Notes: generated from the sequence alone by a model not told the origin. A stretch of 64,000 nucleotides of DNA from Peristeroidobacter agariperforans (GCF_004138335.1 NZ_RYFW01000001.1:1178001-1242000); one strand, 5' to 3'; positions 8,392 to 19,238 are shown, counted from the stretch's first letter. A program made the numbers and translations.

Positions 8392-10146
8392 TCACGCCCC
8401 CGGATCCTTCGGATTGCCCGCTACGCCTTCATTCCTCAACCACTGCGTTAGCAGCTTGCAGCGCTCTTCGGACACGCCGAGGCTGCGAAGGGCGTAATCG
8501 GTCATCTCCAGCGCCAGCTCGAGCTCGCCCATGACGGCGCGGTCCACGCCCTGGCGGATCAGGTATTTCAGCTCCGATGAGCTGTGAGTACGCACGACCA
8601 CTGCGATCTTCGGGTTCTTTGCACGAGCGAGCTCGAGGATGCGACGGGCGTGAAAGCCATCGGGTGATGCAATCACGAGCAAGCGCGCATGTTCGATCTG
8701 GGCGAGGTCGAGCACGCCATGAGCGGTGGCGTCGCCATACACCGCAGTGATCTTGTCTTCCCGCAGTTGGTCGACGACGCGACGGCTCATCTCGATGACG
8801 ACGTATTCGAGCCCCTGGGCCTGCAGGCCATGACCGACGACGCTGCCGACGCGGCCGTAACCGACGATCACCGCATGATTGCGCAGATTGGAAACCTTGT
8901 GATCCGGCTGCAGAGCCGAACGTTTTCCTTCCTTGCGCGTGAAGAACGCGAGCAGCTGGGGCCGCTCGTTCACCCAACGCGCGATCGGCTCGATGGTCGC
9001 AAAGGCGAACGGGTTCAAAGTGATCGATAGCAGTGCGCCAGCGAGAATCAGGTCGCGACCCTCGGGCGGCAGCAAGCCGAGCCCGACGCCCAGGCCGGCG
9101 AGAATGAACGAGAACTCGCCGATCTGCGCCAGGCTCGCCGAGATCGTCAGTGCCGTGCGCACGGCATAACCGAACGCCAGCACGATGGCGAACGCGGCCA
9201 CCGACTTGCCGATCAGAATGACGAACAGCACTCCCAGCAGATCCAACGGCTGACGCAAGATCACCATGGGGTCGAACAACATGCCGACCGACACGAAGAA
9301 CATCACCGCGAACGCATCCTGCAGCGGCAGCGAATTCTCCGCCGCCTGATGGCTGAGGTCCGACTCGGCCAGCATCACGCCGGCGAAGAACGCACCGAGC
9401 GCGAAGGACACATCGAACAGCATGGCCGAGCCGTAAGCGATGCCCAACGCAATCGCCAGCACCGCCAGCGTGAACAACTCACGAGAACCGGTCCGTGCAA
9501 TCTGCGCCAGCACCCAAGGCACGACGCGTCGGCCTCCGACCAGCATCAGCGCCACGAACATCGCGACCTTCAACGTCGTCAAACCGAGGCTGGCGAGCAA
9601 ACTGGTTTCGCCGGCCCGATCGCCGGTGTGCGCGAGTGCGGGCAGGAACACCAACGCCAGCACCATCGCCAGGTCTTCGACGATCAGCCAGCCCACGGCG
9701 ATACGACCCTGCTCGGTATCCAGCTCGTTGCGTTGTTCGAGCGCTCGTAACAGCACGACGGTGCTGGCGACCGACAGCGCAAGACCTAACACGACGCCTG
9801 CCGCCGTACCCCAATCCCACAAGCGCGCCAGCCCCCAGCCGATGATGGTCGCCACCGCGATCTGCACGACAGCGCCGGGCAACGCGATGTTGCGCACCTT
9901 GAGCAACGAGCCGATCGAGAAGTGCAGGCCGACCCCGAACATCAGCAGGATCACTCCGATCTCTGCCAGCTGGCCGGCGAGACCCGCGTCGGCGACGAAG
10001 CCCGGCGTGAACGGACCGATTGCAATTCCCGCGACCAGGTAACCGACGAGCGGCGGCATGCGCAGCCTGGAGGCAAGGAAACCGAATCCCATGGCCAGCA
10101 CGAAGCCCATGGCGATCAGGGCAATCAGCTCGGATTGATGATGCAT
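8392..10146 (-). CDS. ybaL: Kef/YbaL-type monovalent cation:proton antiporter
   Basis: A 584-residue CPA2 family inner-membrane protein. The N-terminal 390 residues hold about twelve hydrophobic helices, beginning IALIAMGFVLAMGFGFLASRL and including the conserved PPLVGYLVAGIAIGPF helix. A cytosolic RCK_N (TrkA-N) domain follows with Rossmann motif GYGRVGSVVG near residue 420 and the DATAHGVLDLA and LLVIASPD strands. This order matches E. coli YbaL rather than KefB/C, which have a longer C-terminus. The role is K+ or Na+/H+ exchange gated by a nucleotide. A gap of 111 bases to pbpC holds its own probable promoter. Confidence 0.88.
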   Translation of the reverse strand: MHHQSELIALIAMGFVLAMGFGFLASRLRMPPLVGYLVAGIAIGPFTPGFVADAGLAGQLAEIGVILLMFGVGLHFSIGSLLKVRNIALPGAVVQIAVATIIGWGLARLWDWGTAAGVVLGLALSVASTVVLLRALEQRNELDTEQGRIAVGWLIVEDLAMVLALVFLPALAHTGDRAGETSLLASLGLTTLKVAMFVALMLVGGRRVVPWVLAQIARTGSRELFTLAVLAIALGIAYGSAMLFDVSFALGAFFAGVMLAESDLSHQAAENSLPLQDAFAVMFFVSVGMLFDPMVILRQPLDLLGVLFVILIGKSVAAFAIVLAFGYAVRTALTISASLAQIGEFSFILAGLGVGLGLLPPEGRDLILAGALLSITLNPFAFATIEPIARWVNERPQLLAFFTRKEGKRSALQPDHKVSNLRNHAVIVGYGRVGSVVGHGLQAQGLEYVVIEMSRRVVDQLREDKITAVYGDATAHGVLDLAQIEHARLLVIASPDGFHARRILELARAKNPKIAVVVRTHSSSELKYLIRQGVDRAVMGELELALEMTDYALRSLGVSEERCKLLTQWLRNEGVAGNPKDPGA

Positions 10147-10257
10147 GCGCTAGGGGTCACCTATGGGTCGAGTGAAGCGAGCGCGCCGGCGCCCGCGAGA
10201 GCGTTCAATAGTAACCGCTCCGCTCGAATCGTCGATCAGTTCTCTCGATGGAACGGA

Positions 10258-12579
10258 CTAACGAACCAGCTCCACGACCAGCTCCCGGCTATCGGCGCGG
10301 CCCCGATCGTCCACGGTGCGCACCATGTAATGACCGGCACGTGAGGGATGCCAGCCGATCGCGATACCGGGCGCGCCGGTACCGACGTAACTTTCATCGA
10401 CGAACCAGTGCAAGCGCCGCACTTCGCTGTCCGCGTTGGCCGCCAGCGGAATCGTTTCGCTGCCGACGCGGCCACTGCGTACCGTGTAAGTCACAGCGAT
10501 GACAGGCGACGTAATCTGCGGTGCTGTGCCGCTGGGAACATCCCGCTGACAATCCGCCGGCGGCGGCGGACGCCGACGCGGCATGCCGGCCTGCGCGAAC
10601 AATTGCAGTAGATCAGTGGGCCAGAATTCATAGACCTCGCTGCGCGTGTGCGTCGGATCGTAGGGTGGACATGCCTGCTCGCCCGTTCTCGTATCGACCC
10701 ACACGCGACGATGAATCTGACTCACGCGAATCGGTGACACACCCGGAATGTACCAAGTGCTCACTACCTGCGGACACTCCGCGTTCGGCAGGTCGCCCGA
10801 GGCGCTGCAGACCTCGACTCGCTCCATGCGCGGCGGCTGGCGGTAAATAGGCTCGACCAGCTTTTCCTGCGCGGCGAGCGCATCGAGCAAGCGGAAGAAC
10901 AACGGCGCCGCCGCTTGCACACCGACAAACGCGGGATTGCCCCGGCCGTCGAAGTTGCCGATCCACACGACCAGCACGTAAGGACCGAAGGTGCCGGCGG
11001 TCCAGGCATCGCGAAAGCCCCATGACGTGCCGGTCTTCCACGCAGCCTGAACGCCACTGCGTCGGCGTGCGAACGAATCCTCCGGCCGCGGCGCAGAGCG
11101 GAGCATGTCCAAGGTCATGAAGCTCGCTTCTTCCGACAGCGTGCGGACGCCTTCGCTTTGTGGCTCGTCGGCGAGATAGCGCAGCGGAGCAAGGCGACCC
11201 CGATTTGCCAACATGGAGTACAGCGTGGCGGTCTCTTCCATCGTGACTTCGCCGCCGCCCAAGGTCAGCGCGAGGCCATAATGTTTTTCGCTCGCCATGC
11301 GCGTGACGCCGGCACTGCGCAGGAACTGATAGAAGGATGGCGTCGAAAGTTGTGAGGCGAGGGTGAGCGCCGGCACGTTACGAGAACGGATCAACGCGTC
11401 TCGCGCGGTGATCGGACCGACGAACCGGCCGTCGAAGTTTTCCGGATTGAACGGGCCGAAGGCGGTCGGTGTGTCCTTGAGCACCGTTTGCGGATGGATC
11501 ACGCCCTGGTCGATAGCCAATGCGTAAATGAACGGTTTCAGCGCCGAGCCGGGCGAGCGCTTGGCCAGCGTGCCGTTCACCTGGCCTTCGATCTGGGTAT
11601 CGAAGAAATCGGCCGAACCAATCATCGCGCGCACCGAGAGATCGCGATAGTCGACGAGCATCGCGGCGGCGTTGTGCATGCCGATATGGTTGTGCTCGCG
11701 AACGTAGGTTGCGATGACGCGCTCGAGAGTCTTCTGTGCCCGCAGATCGAGCGTCGTGTTTACTGAGTGGACCGATGCTGGTCGCGGCCGCTGCAAGATT
11801 GCATTCGTGAAGTGAGGCGCGGCGAAGGGCAAGTCACGCAGGGACGCGTAGCGCAACGGCGTGGCGATGTAGTCTGTCGAACTCGCGGCGTCGGGATGCT
11901 GCTCGATCCAACGAGCAAACAGGCGTGTGCGCGCATCACGGAGGTCGGCAGGCTCGGCCTGTGCAGGTGCACGACGAGCGGGGGATTGGGGGATGAGAAC
12001 AAGCGTCAGCGCTTCGGAGAGTCCGAGTCGCTTCGCTGACTTGTCGAAGTAGATCAAGCTCGCTGCCCCGACGCCTTGGATGTTTCCCCCGTACGGCATC
12101 AGGTTCAAATGGGCTTCGAGGAGATCGCGCTTCGAGTAGCGGAGCTCCAGGTGAATAGCGCGGAAGATCTGCTGGAGTTTGCCGCTGATGGTTCGGGTGT
12201 TCAGCCCGTACATCAGGCGGGCGAGTTGCATCGTGATCGTAGAGCCGCCGACTCGCGGCCCGCCGGAGTAACTCGAAACTGCCGCACGGACTAGCGATGC
12301 CGCGTTGAACCCGGGGTGCCAGTAGAAGTGCTGGTCTTCGTGGAGCAGGAGTGCTTCGACCAACTCGGGTGAGATCTCTTCGAGCGGTGTCCACAGTCGA
12401 TATTGATGATCGCTCGCCAACGTCAGCCGCAGCAGCCGGCCTTGGCGATCGAAGATTGCCGTCGACGAGGCAATCTTGTCCGCGAGCGGCTCGCGCGGCC
12501 ACAGCCGAATCGTGACGAGCGTCGCCGCTACGACGATCGCCACGATTCCAGCGATGATGGCGAGCCGCCAACGCGTCAC
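10258..12579 (-). CDS. pbpC: Penicillin-binding protein 1C
   Basis: A 773-residue bifunctional peptidoglycan synthase anchored by one N-terminal helix (about residues 5-25). The transglycosylase domain has EDQHFYWHPG and GGSTITMQLARL. The transpeptidase domain has the S-x-x-K box in SPGSALKPF, SRN as the S-x-N motif and KTGTSWGFRDAW. A C-terminal BiPBP_C-type beta domain follows (about residues 690-773). It glycosylates lipid II chains in the periplasm. Its ATG overlaps the stop of the alpha-2-macroglobulin gene, the conserved pbpC-A2M pairing thought to repair the wall when the envelope is breached. Confidence 0.96.
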   Translation of the reverse strand: MTRWRLAIIAGIVAIVVAATLVTIRLWPREPLADKIASSTAIFDRQGRLLRLTLASDHQYRLWTPLEEISPELVEALLLHEDQHFYWHPGFNAASLVRAAVSSYSGGPRVGGSTITMQLARLMYGLNTRTISGKLQQIFRAIHLELRYSKRDLLEAHLNLMPYGGNIQGVGAASLIYFDKSAKRLGLSEALTLVLIPQSPARRAPAQAEPADLRDARTRLFARWIEQHPDAASSTDYIATPLRYASLRDLPFAAPHFTNAILQRPRPASVHSVNTTLDLRAQKTLERVIATYVREHNHIGMHNAAAMLVDYRDLSVRAMIGSADFFDTQIEGQVNGTLAKRSPGSALKPFIYALAIDQGVIHPQTVLKDTPTAFGPFNPENFDGRFVGPITARDALIRSRNVPALTLASQLSTPSFYQFLRSAGVTRMASEKHYGLALTLGGGEVTMEETATLYSMLANRGRLAPLRYLADEPQSEGVRTLSEEASFMTLDMLRSAPRPEDSFARRRSGVQAAWKTGTSWGFRDAWTAGTFGPYVLVVWIGNFDGRGNPAFVGVQAAAPLFFRLLDALAAQEKLVEPIYRQPPRMERVEVCSASGDLPNAECPQVVSTWYIPGVSPIRVSQIHRRVWVDTRTGEQACPPYDPTHTRSEVYEFWPTDLLQLFAQAGMPRRRPPPPADCQRDVPSGTAPQITSPVIAVTYTVRSGRVGSETIPLAANADSEVRRLHWFVDESYVGTGAPGIAIGWHPSRAGHYMVRTVDDRGRADSRELVVELVR

Positions 12580-15500
12580 GGCCGTGACACCTCGATGCGA
12601 CCAGAAGCCGAGCGACCCACAACGCTGCGGTCATACATCGCCTCACCGTACGCAGGCGGCGTCACATAGCTGCCAACGTTCGTCGCCTTGATCCGATAAA
12701 CGATTTCCGAGACGTCGCTGTTCGCGTTCGCGTAGAAAACGACGCGATCCTCGCGCATATCAGCGTACTGCAGCGATGCCTTCAGGTTGCCAACGCAGAT
12801 CTGACACTGCCAAGCGTCGTAGGCTTGCTCGTATCCGCCGTCCTCTTGGCCTTCGACGGCTTCAGCGAACAGGGTCTGCGCTCCTTCCGTCGGGACAACC
12901 AACTCGAAGCCGCCCGGCAACAAGTCGACCAGCGCGACGTTGGAATATCCGCCCTCCTTCAGTCCCCGGAACTTCAGGTGCACATCGATCTGCTGTCCCA
13001 TCGTGATCGACGTGATCGGCTTGCCGCTGCTGTCCGTGTACTCACGCAACACCTCCAGCCCTTGCTTGATCGCCTGCGTCGGTGGCTTGCGGTCGAAGCC
13101 GGACTGTTCGATCAGGTAGTACGCATTGAGGTTCGTGTTGTTCGCGAACTTCAGCGCCGCGGCCTGATCCGTGAACTTCACCGTCGGGAACAGACCCTGC
13201 GGCAACGTCAGCGACCGCACGCTCTTGTTCTTCAGCACCTCGGCAATCGCCAGATTGCGTTCCGCGCCTTCGGTAGCTGACGCGTATGCATCCAACGCCA
13301 GCAGCGTCGTGCCGGCCGACAGCGAGTGGTAGTACCCATCGGTGACTCGTTTCGCCATCGTCGTGAACACATCGCTCGGCACGGTCTTCAACCGCTCCGG
13401 GAAGTGCCGCGAGACGATGAACAGTAACAACGCGTCCCGCGTCATCGGGTCGTTGTACAACTCATCGACCGGTGCATCGAAACGCGTGCCGGAGATCAGG
13501 TTCTCCGCATCACGGTCCTGGCGCATCAAATCCAGCGATGCTGCCAGCCAGGCAGCAGTGAGATCCTGCTCCCACTGGCCTCGATACCGCTCAGCCAGGC
13601 GTTTGCGGAGGGCGGTTAGCTCCGCCGCCATGCGCTGACCCTGGCGCGTCAGTAGATAGATCGCATACGCGCTCTGTCGCTCTTCGGTCAGATTGTTTCC
13701 ATCGCGCTGCGCGATCTCGCGCAGGTAGTTGTTGCCATTCGCGACCAGGTCACCCGGCACCGCCTGGCCACGTTCGCCGGCTTCGAGCAACAGTTGCTGG
13801 GCGTACAGCGAGACAAACTCGACGACGTCATTGCCGCCCGGCCACAGCTTGTACGCCCCAGTCTCAGTCTGGCGCGAGCGCAGCTCGCCAATCAGCGAGG
13901 ACACATCGGAGCCATCGCGCGTCTTCACATAGCCGAATTCAGGCCGCGAACTCAGCAGCACCGCAGGCATGGACATGCTGACGATCTGTTCCGTGCACGC
14001 ATACGGATAGTTCGACAGATACGCGACAAAGCCATGCGCGAACTGCAACGGCAGCATCGACGCGCCGGTTTCGAGCGTGCGGTGATGCGGATACATCTGC
14101 CGCTCGATGCGAATCTCGCGATCACCCTTCTGCAATACACCCGCGCTCAGCTGCGTCATGAATGGAGTCGCAGGGCGCACGCTGAGATCGATCTTCCGCT
14201 TACCGCTCGCATTGCCCGTCCGCGCGATGAAATTCATGTTCGCGGGACCCGGCACATCTTTCGCTCGCAAGCGAAAGCGCACGGAGCCTTCGCGGCCCTC
14301 GGCGATGCCCACTTCCTGTTTCGGTTCGCCAACCACTTCGAGCCCGGCGTCGGTTTCCAACGTCACAGCGACCGTGGCGCCGGCGCCCGAGCCTTCGACG
14401 TTGTTGGACACGCCGACGCTCACATCGAACTCATCCCCCGGCGAAACCGTCGTCGGTGCGTTCGGTGACAACACGAAGTCGCCACGAACCAACGTGCGAC
14501 TCTCGTGCACGCCAACGCGATCGTCCGTTACGGCCACTGCCATCACGCGGAGCGTGCCGTTGAAGTAATCCGGCACGGTGTACTTCAGCTCACGCGTCGT
14601 CGCGTCCGCATCGACGATGCCCGACCAGTACGCCACCGGCTTCTCGCCTTTGCGACGGAACGGATTGAGATGCTTGCCGAGCAGACCCTCGGCGTCACCG
14701 CCGGGCGCGGCGGCCAGGCCGAGCTGGCGGAACTCGGGCAGGATCAGATCCAGAATCTGCGTCGTCGACACCTCCAGCGCGCGCTTCTGGAAGAAATAGC
14801 CGAGTGGATCGGGTGTCTTGTACGCGGCGACCTGCAGGATGCCTTCATCGACAGCGAACAACACCAGTCGCGACGGCCGCTCGGTGCGATATCGGAAGGT
14901 GACATCCTGGCCCGGCTTCACCAGCGAAGGTGCTTCGACTGTGACGGGATTGCGCCTTGCGTCCACCGCGATGGAGAACGGCTGCACGCCGTAGGACATC
15001 GGACTGGTGTAGATCTCGGACGAGCCCGTGTCGCGCACGAAAGTGACCGAGACATAGGCGTTGCCTTCCAACCCTTCCGGCAACGAGATCGTCTGCACCG
15101 AGCTGGTCGTCGAAGTCTTGAACCACTTCCACGCGTACACACGCTCGCGCTCGATGGTGATCAAGCCGGCGCCTTCGTACGGGGCACGAATCGAAACCTC
15201 CACTTCCTCCCCTGGCGCATAGTCGCGCTTCGACAAGGTCAGTTCGAGCTCGGCGTTCTTTTCCAGCGTGCGTGTGACGTTGCCTTCGCCTGCGACTTGA
15301 TAGTCGAAGCGGGCGAGCTGCTGACCCGATGCGTCTTTCACCACGTACGCAAAGTTGCCCGGCGCCTCGGTGACGAGCTTCAGCGAATGACCGGCAGCGG
15401 GAATCGTCAGTGGCGTATCGCCGAGAGACGTCTCTTTGCGGCGCGACTCGTATTTGAAAGTGCCGTTCGACTGGCGCATCAGCACCGAGACGAAGCGGGT

Positions 15501-18488
15501 TTCCAGTCGCGTCAGCACCAGGCCGCTGACTTCGGTGCGCTGAGCCTTGGGATCGATCGCGATCAGATTGACCGTGCGCTCGCCGTTGCGAGACAGATAG
15601 CCCAGTTCACCGTCGGGTTTGTAGCCGATGAGATAAGGCATGTTGGAGACGAGCTGTGCAGCCTCGGCCGTAACCCCTCGACCGCCGTCGGCTTCGAAAC
15701 CCTGCGACACCAAGTGCACTCGATACGTCGCCTTTGCGAAGCGCTGCAGGTTCAGCGACAGCGTTGCCTTGCCTTGTGCGTCGGTCGTCGCATCTTCGAG
15801 CTGCTCGCTGAAGCCTTCGCGCGCGTATTGCGGATCGTGGAATTGATAATCCGGGTAGGCGCGGAACGAAGGAATGCTCGGCGTCAGCGTCAGATTCGAC
15901 ACGATGCGCCGGCTCTCCGCCGGCGTGCCAAACAGATTCTCCAATTGAATGTGCGCTTCCAGATCGTCGGGCGGGACCCAGCCGTCGGCGGACATTGCGG
16001 AGAACGTCGCTTTCATGCGCAGCCGGTCCGGCTGGAAGTCGCGCACCTGGACCGTCGTCGAGCCGATGAGATCGGCGCTGTATTGATCGCGCACGATGGA
16101 GAGCGACAGCGTGTACGTGCCGGTCGGCGATGTTTCCTTGGTCGGTTGCCGGATTTCCCCGAAGCCGGCCGGGCCGGGGCGGAAGGTCTCGCGGCGGATG
16201 ACGGTGCCTTGCGGGTCGGTGACTTCCAGGCGTAGCGGCACGTCAGACATGCGGCCGGTCCATTCCTGATTGCGAACCAACGCGCCGGCGTGGATCTCTT
16301 CGCCCGGCCGGTAGATGCCGCGATCCGAAAAGATATAAGCCGACAACGCAGTCCGTTCGGCAGCGCTCTCGACGCCGCCGATATCGAAGCGCGACAGATC
16401 GAGCGCGCGGCCGCGCTGATCGAGCGGCAGGAACGAACTGTCGCCGCCGCGACGCGCGAGATACAGCACAGGCGACTTCTCGCGCTGGAAGCTTTTCAAT
16501 TCAGGGAAGCGTACGTGACCGTCGCCGTCGCTGGTCTCGGTGAGCACGGGCAAGCCGTTGCGACCGATGATTTCGACGGACGCGCCTGCAATCGGCGCGC
16601 CGGTCGCGATGGACTGCACGAACACATCTTGTGAGCCGTCGACTGAGCGCTTCACCACCAGGCCGAGATCGGTGACGACGATGACGCGAGCATCCGCGAG
16701 CTGCGCGCCGATGGTTTGATTCCAAGCTTCGGGTGCGTAACTCAGGGGCTGATCGTTATCCGGATTCCACGCTTGCACGCGGAACAGGAATACACCGCGC
16801 CGATCGCCGGCGTTGTCGTCGAGATACTTGCCGAGGTCGACCGCTTCGTACTGCGCTTTGCCGGGGTCGCCCGTTTCCAGACGAATGACGTCATAGAAGC
16901 GCTCGGTGATGTTGGCGGACTCGAACGCCCAGTTGTTGAACTGCGGGGCGCCGAAGCTGCCGCTGGTCTGAGTCACCAGATGTTGCAACTGGCGCGGCAA
17001 CAGTCGACCGATCTCGACCCGAACGGCCGGAATGTTGCGAGCAAACAAGCTGACGGTCTTCTCGCCCGACATCGACAGCAGCGAGCCCTGGTGCAGGATG
17101 CTCAGCTCGCGCGGGAACTCCGGCACTTGCACGATGCGTTCGACGCTGTCGCCGAGCACATAGCCGCCGAAGGACTTCAGGCCTGCGTCGATCTTGATAT
17201 AGAGATAGCGGCCCGGCTTGGCCTGATAGCGCAGGCTGTGCAGCTCGTAGTGCTCCTGCTCACCCGGAATCTGTTCGACCTTCAGCGCGTTCTGCGCAGT
17301 CAGCACTTCGGGCCGGAACGTCGTGTCGGTCCAGGGATAGGGCTGCCCGGCGCGGCCGCGACTGAATTGTTCCTGCAACTTCGGATCCGGATGTTTCTCC
17401 GGCAGCAGCCACACGTGCACCTTCGGCGGCAGGTCCTTTTCGAGCACCGAAAACGATGTGTTGATCAGGATCACCTGGTCGGGCTCGTTGCGCTCATCGC
17501 GCACGATGTCGAGCGCCAGGTTGGAAACCTTCAAGCTGTTGAGTCCCGGCACTTCGACGCTGGCGGTCAGCGTGTCTTTGGATTCGTTACCACCGCGCGC
17601 GGCACGCGTGCCAGGCTCGATCGTGATTTGCAGGCGACCGGCTTTGGGCGGCACTTCCAGCTGCGCGGAATGCACGAAGGCGTTCAACTTCAACTTGTCG
17701 TAGATGACCGTGAAGGCCGGCGCGGTCAGTTCCTTCTCGATGGTGTCCGTCACCTTGTTGAACATTTTCAGCTTCACCCGCTTCTCGAAGCTCTCGGGAT
17801 CGACGGGGTGCGTGAAGTTGATGCTGGCGACGACTTTCTTGTTGCCGGCGACGACCGGGTCCTGATGGAACTCGGTATTGGCCAGCTTGGCGGCGAACGC
17901 CGGCGTCTGGAACGTGAACTCATATTCTTTGAGCGTGACGTGCGAGGCGGCGAAGCTCTGCTTCGACAGCTCGACGTGGTATTGCTGGCCGATGGGCCAG
18001 TCGCTGGCCGGCTGAAAGCGCAGCGTGCGATCGTCGTCCCAGGACCACTGGCCCGCGACTGCGGGGCTGATATCGATCCCGGCTTGCGTCGGGTCGACGG
18101 GATGCCCGGCGCGCTCCAGCGTTGCGGTCGATGCAGAGAAGGTCACGACCAATGGATTCGGCGGACCCGGCGGCTCGCAGGCATAGCAGGTCGGGCCGGG
18201 GGCGCTGACGGCGAACTCGGTCAGCACCGGTTGCGGACGATTTTTGTACCAGTGCCAGCCGTACCAGGCTCCGGCGATCAGCACGGCAATCCCGGCGAGC
18301 ACGAGTGCGGCGCCTTGCGGGTTCGCGCGCGCGGAAGCGTTGAGGCGGGCTGCGCCTTGGCGAACCGAGCCACTGGCAGCGTTGAACCATCCCGGCGGCT
18401 GCCAGTTCAGTTCCCCGAAGATCGTCCGTAAAGCGGCACGAAACCGTTCCATCAAGGCAACCCCATTGCGAGACAGATTGAAGCCCAA
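12576..18488 (-). CDS. yfhM: Bacterial alpha-2-macroglobulin (YfhM type), thioester form
   Basis: A 1970-residue protein, longer than E. coli YfhM (about 1650). After a cytosolic segment of some 80 residues, one helix (AALVLAGIAVLIAGAWYGW) anchors it in the inner membrane with the bulk in the periplasm. There is no lipobox, unlike E. coli YfhM. Repeated macroglobulin beta domains precede the thioester motif YPYACTEQ near residue 1497, in which Cys and Gln are intact, so covalent trapping of an attacking protease should be possible. The SIFSDRGIYRPGEEIHAG-like MG segment (here AYIFSDRGIYRPGEE) is typical of the family. The start could also be the internal Met at residue 13. Confidence 0.95.
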   Translation of the reverse strand: MGFNLSRNGVALMERFRAALRTIFGELNWQPPGWFNAASGSVRQGAARLNASARANPQGAALVLAGIAVLIAGAWYGWHWYKNRPQPVLTEFAVSAPGPTCYACEPPGPPNPLVVTFSASTATLERAGHPVDPTQAGIDISPAVAGQWSWDDDRTLRFQPASDWPIGQQYHVELSKQSFAASHVTLKEYEFTFQTPAFAAKLANTEFHQDPVVAGNKKVVASINFTHPVDPESFEKRVKLKMFNKVTDTIEKELTAPAFTVIYDKLKLNAFVHSAQLEVPPKAGRLQITIEPGTRAARGGNESKDTLTASVEVPGLNSLKVSNLALDIVRDERNEPDQVILINTSFSVLEKDLPPKVHVWLLPEKHPDPKLQEQFSRGRAGQPYPWTDTTFRPEVLTAQNALKVEQIPGEQEHYELHSLRYQAKPGRYLYIKIDAGLKSFGGYVLGDSVERIVQVPEFPRELSILHQGSLLSMSGEKTVSLFARNIPAVRVEIGRLLPRQLQHLVTQTSGSFGAPQFNNWAFESANITERFYDVIRLETGDPGKAQYEAVDLGKYLDDNAGDRRGVFLFRVQAWNPDNDQPLSYAPEAWNQTIGAQLADARVIVVTDLGLVVKRSVDGSQDVFVQSIATGAPIAGASVEIIGRNGLPVLTETSDGDGHVRFPELKSFQREKSPVLYLARRGGDSSFLPLDQRGRALDLSRFDIGGVESAAERTALSAYIFSDRGIYRPGEEIHAGALVRNQEWTGRMSDVPLRLEVTDPQGTVIRRETFRPGPAGFGEIRQPTKETSPTGTYTLSLSIVRDQYSADLIGSTTVQVRDFQPDRLRMKATFSAMSADGWVPPDDLEAHIQLENLFGTPAESRRIVSNLTLTPSIPSFRAYPDYQFHDPQYAREGFSEQLEDATTDAQGKATLSLNLQRFAKATYRVHLVSQGFEADGGRGVTAEAAQLVSNMPYLIGYKPDGELGYLSRNGERTVNLIAIDPKAQRTEVSGLVLTRLETRFVSVLMRQSNGTFKYESRRKETSLGDTPLTIPAAGHSLKLVTEAPGNFAYVVKDASGQQLARFDYQVAGEGNVTRTLEKNAELELTLSKRDYAPGEEVEVSIRAPYEGAGLITIERERVYAWKWFKTSTTSSVQTISLPEGLEGNAYVSVTFVRDTGSSEIYTSPMSYGVQPFSIAVDARRNPVTVEAPSLVKPGQDVTFRYRTERPSRLVLFAVDEGILQVAAYKTPDPLGYFFQKRALEVSTTQILDLILPEFRQLGLAAAPGGDAEGLLGKHLNPFRRKGEKPVAYWSGIVDADATTRELKYTVPDYFNGTLRVMAVAVTDDRVGVHESRTLVRGDFVLSPNAPTTVSPGDEFDVSVGVSNNVEGSGAGATVAVTLETDAGLEVVGEPKQEVGIAEGREGSVRFRLRAKDVPGPANMNFIARTGNASGKRKIDLSVRPATPFMTQLSAGVLQKGDREIRIERQMYPHHRTLETGASMLPLQFAHGFVAYLSNYPYACTEQIVSMSMPAVLLSSRPEFGYVKTRDGSDVSSLIGELRSRQTETGAYKLWPGGNDVVEFVSLYAQQLLLEAGERGQAVPGDLVANGNNYLREIAQRDGNNLTEERQSAYAIYLLTRQGQRMAAELTALRKRLAERYRGQWEQDLTAAWLAASLDLMRQDRDAENLISGTRFDAPVDELYNDPMTRDALLLFIVSRHFPERLKTVPSDVFTTMAKRVTDGYYHSLSAGTTLLALDAYASATEGAERNLAIAEVLKNKSVRSLTLPQGLFPTVKFTDQAAALKFANNTNLNAYYLIEQSGFDRKPPTQAIKQGLEVLREYTDSSGKPITSITMGQQIDVHLKFRGLKEGGYSNVALVDLLPGGFELVVPTEGAQTLFAEAVEGQEDGGYEQAYDAWQCQICVGNLKASLQYADMREDRVVFYANANSDVSEIVYRIKATNVGSYVTPPAYGEAMYDRSVVGRSASGRIEVSRP

Positions 18489-18626
18489 ATCAGCCAGATC
18501 GCGGCGTTAGCCGGCATGTTGGGCGGCGATTCTGCCCGAACCCGGACAGGAATGTGGCAAAGCCGTGGCAGCCGCGGGACAATGCCACCCCGTCGGCCTC
18601 GGCCGACTCCGGCCCGGATCGATCCC

Positions 18627-19088
18627 ATGAGCGAGTACACCGCGACCATCTACTGGCAGCGCCTCGGCGCCGTATTCACCGACCAGAAGTATTCCCGGGC
18701 GCACGAGTGGCGATTCGATGGCGGCGTGACGGTGCCGGGCTCCAGTTCGCCCCACGTGGTCCGGGTGCCGCTGTCCGATCCGAGCGCGGTCGATCCGGAG
18801 GAGGCGTTCGTCGCTTCCCTATCCAGCTGCCACATGCTGTTTTTTCTGTCATTTGCCGCGGCGAAAGGCTTCGTCGTGGACAGCTACGAGGATCAGGCGG
18901 TGGGCGTCATGGCCAAGAACGAGGCCGGCAGGATGGCCATGACCGTCGTTACCCTGCGGCCCAAGGTGGTGTTTGCCGGCAAGCAGCCGACCGCCGAGCA
19001 GCTGAACGAGCTGCACCATCGCTCGCACGATGAATGTTTCATCGCCTCGTCGGTCAAAACCGACGTACGTTGCGAGCCGGTTGCGTAA
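18627..19088 (+). CDS. OsmC/Ohr family peroxide-reducing protein
   Basis: A 153-residue cytoplasmic protein. OsmC-family enzymes reduce organic hydroperoxides with a reactive cysteine pair. Both are present: SLSSCHMLFFL near residue 70 and HDECFIASSVKTDV near residue 138. The ATG at 18627 is chosen because MSEYTATIYWQR is where the conserved fold begins; the open frame upstream is low-complexity and Arg-rich. The gene is divergent from the alpha-2-macroglobulin gene across about 140 bases. Confidence 0.9.
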   Translation: MSEYTATIYWQRLGAVFTDQKYSRAHEWRFDGGVTVPGSSSPHVVRVPLSDPSAVDPEEAFVASLSSCHMLFFLSFAAAKGFVVDSYEDQAVGVMAKNEAGRMAMTVVTLRPKVVFAGKQPTAEQLNELHHRSHDECFIASSVKTDVRCEPVA

Positions 19089-19173
19089 ATCCGTCCGCCG
19101 CGTAGCATTCGCCGTTCGCCTGTCGACCGGTAAAAGTCACGTTACCGGGCGCTGTCGAAAGGGCCTCGGCCAC

Positions 19174-19188
19174 ATTCGACCGTCGAAT
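19174..19188. promoter_or_regulatory. Inverted repeat upstream of the lipoprotein gene
   Basis: ATTCGAC-C-GTCGAAT is a perfect 7-bp inverted repeat with a one-base centre, about 50 bases before the ATG at 19239. Its size suits a dimeric repressor site, but no cognate regulator is visible. Confidence 0.3.
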
Positions 19189-19238
19189 CAGACCGGCCCG
19201 TGGCCATCGACCATAGAAAATTCCAGGGTTTCGCCTGC

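Noticed and set aside
16716-18431. Long open frames opposite the alpha-2-macroglobulin gene
   Set aside because: No recognisable motif, no ribosome site, and the sense frame is a well-known family throughout.
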